The position numbers and the translations under genes are program-made. Below the pieces are notes generated by a model. The model was given only the letters and a program-made list of their open reading frames with translations. It was not told the DNA's origin and searched no databases. A stretch of DNA of 33,525 bases, from the NCBI GenBank assembly GCA_021209335.1, contig JAJOIN010000021.1, positions 1 through 33,525 on the forward strand, given 5' to 3'. Shown piece by piece: positions 27,733 through 33,525 of the stretch. The first letter of the stretch is position 1, and every line of letters begins with the position of its first letter. Source of the stretch: Aeromonadaceae bacterium (GTDB lineage Bacteria; Pseudomonadota; Gammaproteobacteria; Enterobacterales; Aeromonadaceae).

Positions 27733-28704
27733 TTGCGGCTGGTGTTTGCGTTACCTCTGCTCTATCTGCTGGCGGCCTGTAGTAATTCGTCTCCGGCGCC
27801 GGTGCGGGATGCCGGCCACAAGGCCGCCTATGCCAAGACGACGGGGCAGAATAAGCCGAGTCAATCCAAGGCCTTGACCCACAAACAGTACAGGGTCAAG
27901 GCCGGCGATACCCTCTACTCCATCGCCTGGGGGTTTGGCATTGATTTTCGGGCCCTGGCCGCCTTTAACAAGATAGCGCCGCCCTATCCCATCTTTGTCG
28001 GCCAGATCATCAACCTGGATCTGGATAATCCAGATGCCGGGCGTTATGTGGTCAAGCGGGGGGATAGCCTCAGCAGCATAGCCCGTCGACATGGCACCAG
28101 CCTCAATAACCTGATCCGTTTTAATAACCTGAAGAAGCCCTATGTGATCCATCCGGGGCAGCTCATCGTGCTGGGAACGGCCAACAAGGCGAGCGGTAGC
28201 AAAGAGGCGAATTTGAGTACTCATTCAGTTCGTGCGGTGGATCAGAGATCTCAACAATCTGGCAACAAATCGTTTGCTGGCCAAAATGGAAAGGAATACG
28301 CTCAAACCAAATCAGCACAAGCCAATAACAAGTCGCTAACATGGCGCTGGCCATCCTCCGGTCGTATCGTCCAGGGTTTCTCGCTCAAGGAGCAGGGCAA
28401 CAAGGGCATCGATATTGCCGGTAAGCGGGGTCAACCTGTGTATGCGGCCGCCGCCGGGCGGGTGGTCTATGCCGGCAGTGCCTTACGCGGCTACGGCAAT
28501 CTGGTGATCATCAAGCATGACGAGGACTATCTGTCTGCTTATGCCCACAACGAAGTGCTGAGAGTAACAGAGCAACAGGAAGTTAAGGCCGGGCAACAAA
28601 TAGCCGATATGGGAAGCAGCGATACCTCGGATGTGCGGTTGCACTTTGAAATCCGTTATCGAGGCCAATCCGTCAACCCTTTGGGTTATCTGCCTAAACG
28701 CTAG
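27733..28704 (+). CDS. nlpD: NlpD-like lipoprotein: two LysM repeats plus a LytM/M23 domain, probable TTG start
   Basis: (M)RLVFALPLLYLLAAC lipobox; LysM repeats YRVKAGDTLYSIAWGFG and YVVKRGDSLSSIARRHG; LytM GIDIAGKRGQPVYAAAAGRVVYAG...RLHFEIRYRGQSVNPLGYLP. Within track ORF 27448-28704; SD-like gaggtg upstream. Confidence 0.9.
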   Translation: MRLVFALPLLYLLAACSNSSPAPVRDAGHKAAYAKTTGQNKPSQSKALTHKQYRVKAGDTLYSIAWGFGIDFRALAAFNKIAPPYPIFVGQIINLDLDNPDAGRYVVKRGDSLSSIARRHGTSLNNLIRFNNLKKPYVIHPGQLIVLGTANKASGSKEANLSTHSVRAVDQRSQQSGNKSFAGQNGKEYAQTKSAQANNKSLTWRWPSSGRIVQGFSLKEQGNKGIDIAGKRGQPVYAAAAGRVVYAGSALRGYGNLVIIKHDEDYLSAYAHNEVLRVTEQQEVKAGQQIADMGSSDTSDVRLHFEIRYRGQSVNPLGYLPKR

Positions 28705-28746
28705 ATTCCGAGCAGGACGTTTCGGTTCGGTCAGGGGATACAAGCC

Positions 28747-29730
28747 ATGAACAATCAAGATCTCGACACCATTGAAAGCGATTTCAACATAGAGGATGAG
28801 GCAGAGCTGCTGGCCATGGCGGAGCCTGCCGAGCCGGCGGAGGTCGAAGAGGCTCAGGCAGCAGATGAAGCCTTTAGCGCCGAGATCAACAAGGTGATGG
28901 ATGCCACTCAGCTCTACCTGGGCGAGATTGGTTTCTCTCCCTTGCTGACTGCCGAAGAAGAGGTCTATTTTGCCCGCAAGGCCTTGCGTGGCGATGCCGC
29001 TGCCCGCAAGCGGATGATCGAGTCCAACCTGCGCCTGGTGGTCAAGATCGCCCGCCGTTACAACAACCGTGGCTTGGCCCTGCTGGATCTGGTGGAAGAG
29101 GGCAACCTGGGGCTGATTCGTGCGGTGGAAAAATTCGACCCCGAGCGCGGTTTCCGCTTCTCCACCTATGCCACCTGGTGGATCCGTCAGACCATAGAGC
29201 GGGCCATCATGAATCAGACCCGCACCATACGCCTGCCGATCCACGTGGTGAAGGAGCTCAACGTCTATCTGAGAACCGCCCGTGAGCTGGCACATCGCCT
29301 TGACCATGAGCCCACCGCCGAGGAGATCGCCCTGGCGGTGAACAAGCCGGTGGAAGACGTGGCCCGCATGCTCAAGCTCAACGAGAAGATCTGCTCCGTG
29401 GACTCGCCGATTGGCGGCGATGGTGACAAGGCGCTGCTGGATATCCTGACCGATGAGCGTGGCATGGGGCCTGAGCTGGAAACGCAGGATGATGACATGC
29501 GCATGTCGGTGGTGCATTGGCTGGAGCAACTCAACGCCAAGCAGCGCGAGGTGTTGGCCCGTCGCTTCGGTCTGCTGGGTTACGAGGCGGCCACGCTGGA
29601 GGATGTGGGCCGGGAAATCGGCCTGACCCGGGAGCGGGTACGCCAGATCCAGGTCGAAGCATTGCGCCGTCTGCGCGATATGCTGACCCAGCAGGGCTTG
29701 TCTATCGACGCCTTGTTTAACCCGCACTAA
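28747..29730 (+). CDS. rpoS: RNA polymerase sigma factor RpoS
   Basis: [86 protein letters not shown]; downstream of nlpD. Confidence 0.97.
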   Translation: MNNQDLDTIESDFNIEDEAELLAMAEPAEPAEVEEAQAADEAFSAEINKVMDATQLYLGEIGFSPLLTAEEEVYFARKALRGDAAARKRMIESNLRLVVKIARRYNNRGLALLDLVEEGNLGLIRAVEKFDPERGFRFSTYATWWIRQTIERAIMNQTRTIRLPIHVVKELNVYLRTARELAHRLDHEPTAEEIALAVNKPVEDVARMLKLNEKICSVDSPIGGDGDKALLDILTDERGMGPELETQDDDMRMSVVHWLEQLNAKQREVLARRFGLLGYEAATLEDVGREIGLTRERVRQIQVEALRRLRDMLTQQGLSIDALFNPH

Positions 29731-29749
29731 CACTGTGTCTGTGAAAGGC

Positions 29750-29779
29750 AACAGGCCGGGCAATGCCCGGCCTGTTTTG
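29750..29779. terminator. Rho-independent terminator between convergent rpoS and mutS
   Basis: aacaggccgggc-aat-gcccggcctgtt followed by ttgtt. Confidence 0.88.
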
Positions 29780-32341
29780 TTATGACAACTGCTGTTTCAG
29801 CTCATACAGCAGGCTCAAGGCTTGACGCGGACTCAGCTCGTCGGGTTGCAGGCGGCGAAGCTGGGCCAGCAGCGGATGCTCCGGCGGTGTGCTAGTCACC
29901 GGCGCTGGGGCGGCGGGCTGGACCGCACCGCGCGCCTGGGGCTGATTTTCCAGCTCAAGCAGTTTTTGTCGGGCGCGGGCTATCACCTCTCGCGGCACGC
30001 CAGCTAAGGCGGCGACCTGCAGGCCGTAGGAGCGGCTGGCTGCGCCTTCTTGCACCGCATGCATGAAGGCGATGCCGTCTTCATGCTCCACTGCATCCAG
30101 ATGCACGTTGGCCAGTCCGGCCAGCCGGCTGGGCAGCTGGGTCAGCTCGAAATAGTGGGTGGCAAACAGGGTAAAGGCGCGGATCTTATCGGCCAGCGCC
30201 TCGGCGCAGGCCCAGGCCAGCGACAGACCATCATAGGTGCTGGTGCCGCGGCCTATTTCGTCCATCAGCACCAGGCTGTGGCGAGTGGCGTTGTGCAGTA
30301 TGTTGGCGGTTTCCGTCATCTCCACCATGAAGGTGGAGCGGCCGGAGGCCAGATCATCCGAGGCGCCGATGCGGGTGAAGATGCGGTCGATGGGGCCGAT
30401 GCGGGCGCTGTCCGCCGGCACATAACTGCCCATGTAGGCCATCAGCACTATGAGGGCCGTTTGCCGCATGTAGGTGGATTTACCGCCCATGTTGGGGCCG
30501 GTAACGATCAGCATGCGCCGCTCACTCGACAGCTGGACCGGGTTGGCGATGAAGGGCTCACTCATCACCTGCTCCACCACGGGATGGCGGCCGTTGTCGA
30601 TCTGGATCTGGTTATCGCTCACCAGCTCGGGACGGCAGTAGTTGAAGCTGGCGGCCCGCTCCGCCAGGTTGTTCAGCACATCCAGCTCGGCCACCGCACC
30701 GGCGCAGCGCTGCAGCTCAGCCAGATGGGGCAGCAACTGATCCAGTAACTGCTCGTAGAGCTGCTTCTCCAGGGCCAGCGCCCGGCTTTGGGCGGTGAGC
30801 ACCTTATCCTCGTACTCCTTGAGTTCGGGGATGATGTAGCGCTCATTATTTTTCAGGGTCTGGCGGCGCACATAGTGGGCCGGCACCAGGTGAGCGTTGG
30901 CGCGGGTGACATCGATATAGAAGCCATGCACCTTGTTGTAGTCCACCTTGAGGGTGTTGATGCCGGTGCGTTGCCGCTCTCTGACCTCCAGCTGCTCCAG
31001 ATAGGCGGTGGCGCCGTTGGCCAGATCCCGCAGCTCGTCGAGCTGGGCATCGAAGCCGCTGGCGATGACACCGCCATCGCGCAGCACCACAGGCGGATTG
31101 TCGATGATGGCGCGCTGCAGCAGGTCGCACAAGGCCGGGAACTCGCCGATGGCTTGGCGCAGGCGCGCCAGGGCCTCGCCGTTGGCCTGGGCCAGTTCGG
31201 TTTGCAACAGGGGGAGGGCTTCGAAGGCCAGCCGCAGACGCAGGAGATCCCGTGGCCGGGCACTGCGCAGGGCCAGACGCGCCAGGATCCGCTCCATGTC
31301 CCCCACCTGCTTGAGCAAGGGCGGCAGACTGTCAAAGCCCTGGCTTTCCAGCAGCTCGCCGATGGCCTGTTGTCGTAGCCGCAGCGCCTCTGGTTGGCGG
31401 ATGGGCTGATGGATCCAGCGTTTGAGCAGCCGGCTGCCCATGGCGGTGGCGGTGCCATCCAGCACGGCGGCGAGGGTGTTGTCCTGGCCGCCGGCCAGAT
31501 TCACGGTCAGCTCCAGGTTACGCCGGGTGGCGGCATCCAGGATCACCATCTGGTCGGTCTGCTCCAGGCCTATGCTGCGAATATGCGGCAGCTGGGTACG
31601 CTGGGTATCCTTGACGTACTGCATCAGGCAGCCGGCAGCGGCCAGGCCGCAGTTGGCGTGCTCTACCCCAAAGCCGATAAGATCCCGGGTGCCAAACTGC
31701 TGGCACAACAGCTTGCGGGCCGTGCCCAGCTCAAACTCCCACTCCGGTCGGCGGCGCAGGCCCCGGCGCTGCCCCAGATGGGGCAGGTAGGCAAAGCCAT
31801 CCGGGTAGAGCAGTTCGGCCGGATCCAGGCGCTGCAACTCGGCCTGCAGGGTTTCTTCTGCCGGGAACTGGTTGAGGGTGAAGCGGCCCGAGGTAATGTC
31901 CAGCACCGCCAGGCCGAATTGCTGGCCATCGTGGTAGAGGGCGGCAATCAGGTTGTCCTGCCGTTCGCTGAGCAGGGCCTCGTCCGAGATGGTGCCCGGG
32001 GTGACGATGCGCAGCACCTTGCGCTCCACCGGCCCCTTGCTCAGCGCCGGATCGCCTACCTGTTCACAGATGGCCACCGACTCACCCAGCTGTACCAGCT
32101 TGGCCAAATAGCCCTCCACCGCATGATAGGGGACGCCGGCCATGGGAATGGGACTACCAGCCGATTGACCGCGCTTGGTCAGGGAGATATCCAGCAGCTG
32201 GGCGGCCTTGCGGGCATCGTCATAGAACAGCTCATAAAAGTCCCCCATGCGATAAAACAGCAGCACTTCGGGGTGTTCGGCCTTGATGCGCAGGTATTGC
32301 TGCATCATTGGTGTGTGTTGCTCTATATTTCTGTTGTTCAT
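29780..32341 (-). CDS. mutS: DNA mismatch repair protein MutS (start at ATG 32341; the track's first M is a TTG at 32344)
   Basis: [35 protein letters not shown]; Walker [33 protein letters not shown]. Confidence 0.97.
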   Translation of the reverse strand: MNNRNIEQHTPMMQQYLRIKAEHPEVLLFYRMGDFYELFYDDARKAAQLLDISLTKRGQSAGSPIPMAGVPYHAVEGYLAKLVQLGESVAICEQVGDPALSKGPVERKVLRIVTPGTISDEALLSERQDNLIAALYHDGQQFGLAVLDITSGRFTLNQFPAEETLQAELQRLDPAELLYPDGFAYLPHLGQRRGLRRRPEWEFELGTARKLLCQQFGTRDLIGFGVEHANCGLAAAGCLMQYVKDTQRTQLPHIRSIGLEQTDQMVILDAATRRNLELTVNLAGGQDNTLAAVLDGTATAMGSRLLKRWIHQPIRQPEALRLRQQAIGELLESQGFDSLPPLLKQVGDMERILARLALRSARPRDLLRLRLAFEALPLLQTELAQANGEALARLRQAIGEFPALCDLLQRAIIDNPPVVLRDGGVIASGFDAQLDELRDLANGATAYLEQLEVRERQRTGINTLKVDYNKVHGFYIDVTRANAHLVPAHYVRRQTLKNNERYIIPELKEYEDKVLTAQSRALALEKQLYEQLLDQLLPHLAELQRCAGAVAELDVLNNLAERAASFNYCRPELVSDNQIQIDNGRHPVVEQVMSEPFIANPVQLSSERRMLIVTGPNMGGKSTYMRQTALIVLMAYMGSYVPADSARIGPIDRIFTRIGASDDLASGRSTFMVEMTETANILHNATRHSLVLMDEIGRGTSTYDGLSLAWACAEALADKIRAFTLFATHYFELTQLPSRLAGLANVHLDAVEHEDGIAFMHAVQEGAASRSYGLQVAALAGVPREVIARARQKLLELENQPQARGAVQPAAPAPVTSTPPEHPLLAQLRRLQPDELSPRQALSLLYELKQQLS

Positions 32342-32370
32342 CAAGCCTTTAACCTTTTAAATTATTTATA

Positions 32371-32382
32371 AATCAATTGATT
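32371..32382. repeat. Perfect 12-bp palindrome AATCAATTGATT between mutS and the integrase
   Basis: Sequence equals its own reverse complement. Confidence 0.8.
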
Positions 32383-32447
32383 GTGCTCTTGATGACGACT
32401 CACTATGTATCTGGTTGTCTCAAACCATCTCGCTGCATCCTAACAAT

Positions 32448-32510
32448 AAGCGTAGGTCAAAGCGTAGGTTGTTGATGGTTTCTGGGGCGTAAACACGATA
32501 ACCTACGCTT
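32448..32510. repeat. Repeat cluster upstream of the integrase: two direct copies and one inverted copy of AAGCGTAGGT(T)
   Basis: AAGCGTAGGT 32448-32457, AAGCGTAGGTT 32460-32470, AACCTACGCTT 32500-32510 (exact reverse complement of the second). Confidence 0.85.
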
Positions 32511-32546
32511 CATGTAAGAGTGATTCAGTTTACTGAGGAGTACGGC

Positions 32547-33525
32547 ATGACGGGCCGTCAGAATAGCAAACCGCTTTCTTACAAAGCAATTGAAGCCATG
32601 AAGCCGGGAGACAAGGATAAAGCTGATATCGGTGAGTATCGAGGCTTGCGTGTCAGCTGTGGTCGAACTGGCAAAAAAAGCTTCTACTATCGCTATAACG
32701 ATCCAGCAAATCCTCGCAAGCAAAAGCAGATAACACTGGGTGTTTTCCCCATCCTGACGCTTGAACAGGCCCGGATCCGGCTCAAAGAGCTTAAGTTGAT
32801 GCGTCACCAAGGCCTGTGTCCTGCAACGGAGTTGGCAGCCGAGCAAGAGATCCAGAAGGCTCAGGCGGTTGAGGCCATCGAGACCAAGCCATTTACAGTA
32901 CGAGATGTCATAGAGCTGTATCTTGGTGAGTACATTGAGGATCACTGGGCCTCGACTGGGGAGTTAATCCCTGGGGCGAGGAAACCGAAAGGACAGGCTG
33001 AAGCTCGACGTACTCTTTGTACCGATGTGTATCGAGATTTGGGGGATATAGAGGCGATTCAGATTTCGGCACAAGATGTCAGCAATCTGGTGCTAAAAAT
33101 CGTTGGACGTGGGGCCAATGTTCAGGCGGGAAACGTACTACGTGAGCTGGGTTCTGCTTATGACTACGCGATTGGCTCGGGCCGGTTGCCTGATGATTTC
33201 GTAAACCCAACGATCAATGCCAAGAAGAAGCTCAAAATGACGAGGCTTCGCCTGACCAGCCAGAAGGCAACCCGAGTTTTTGATGATGAAGAGTTACGAC
33301 GATTTTTGCAGTGGCTACCCGACTCAGCATATCCATTAGGCCAACAGCATGTCCTCAGACTCACGCTTTGGACCGGATGCCGGACTGGAGAAATTTGTAG
33401 CTTATATTGGAATCAAGTTGATCTGGATAAAGGGACTATTCATTTAAAAGAAACAAAGACCGATGTCGAACGATATATCCAACTATCTAATCAAGCAATT
33501 TCATTTTTAAAATTATTGAGATTGG
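32547..33525 (+). CDS. P4-like tyrosine recombinase/integrase, truncated by the window end
   Basis: My translation from ATG 32547 (SD gaggag at 32535-32540) is open to the window end: MTGRQNSKPLSYKAIEAMKPGDKDKADIGEYRGLRVSCGRTGKKSFYYRYNDP...KQITLGVFPILTLEQARIRLKELKLM (DUF4102-like arm-binding domain) and LRLTLWTGCRTGEICSLYWNQVDLDKGTIHLKETKTDVERYIQLS (catalytic Arg box). Absent from the ORF track because no stop is reached. Confidence 0.92.
   Translation, partial: MTGRQNSKPLSYKAIEAMKPGDKDKADIGEYRGLRVSCGRTGKKSFYYRYNDPANPRKQKQITLGVFPILTLEQARIRLKELKLMRHQGLCPATELAAEQEIQKAQAVEAIETKPFTVRDVIELYLGEYIEDHWASTGELIPGARKPKGQAEARRTLCTDVYRDLGDIEAIQISAQDVSNLVLKIVGRGANVQAGNVLRELGSAYDYAIGSGRLPDDFVNPTINAKKKLKMTRLRLTSQKATRVFDDEELRRFLQWLPDSAYPLGQQHVLRLTLWTGCRTGEICSLYWNQVDLDKGTIHLKETKTDVERYIQLSNQAISFLKLLRL

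Noticed and set aside
32457-32945. 162-aa ORF on the minus strand over the integrase start
   Set aside because: Overlaps the well-supported integrase frame and shows no domain.

Overview
Most of this window is ordinary, well-conserved gammaproteobacterial core chromosome; gene content and order look Aeromonas-like, but that genus call is an inference. Recognised left to right: the 3' end of an IS4-like transposase; nadB(-); rpoE-rseA-rseB-rseC; lepA-lepB-rnc-era-recO-pdxJ; an M28 peptidase lipoprotein; a small lipoprotein(-); barA(-); rlmD-relA; mazG; pyrG; eno; ftsB-ispD-ispF-truD-surE-pcm-yqaA-nlpD-rpoS; mutS(-). The right edge (about 32.3 kb to the end) is accessory: an AT-richer segment with repeats, then a P4-like tyrosine integrase running off the window. 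The ORF track missed the integrase because it has no stop inside the window. The best lead is this junction. An integrative element appears to start at the 5' end of mutS, possibly replacing its promoter and first codons. Most of that element, including any cargo system, lies beyond the window. I found no CRISPR array, tRNA or rRNA, and no novel multi-gene system contained within these 33.5 kb.
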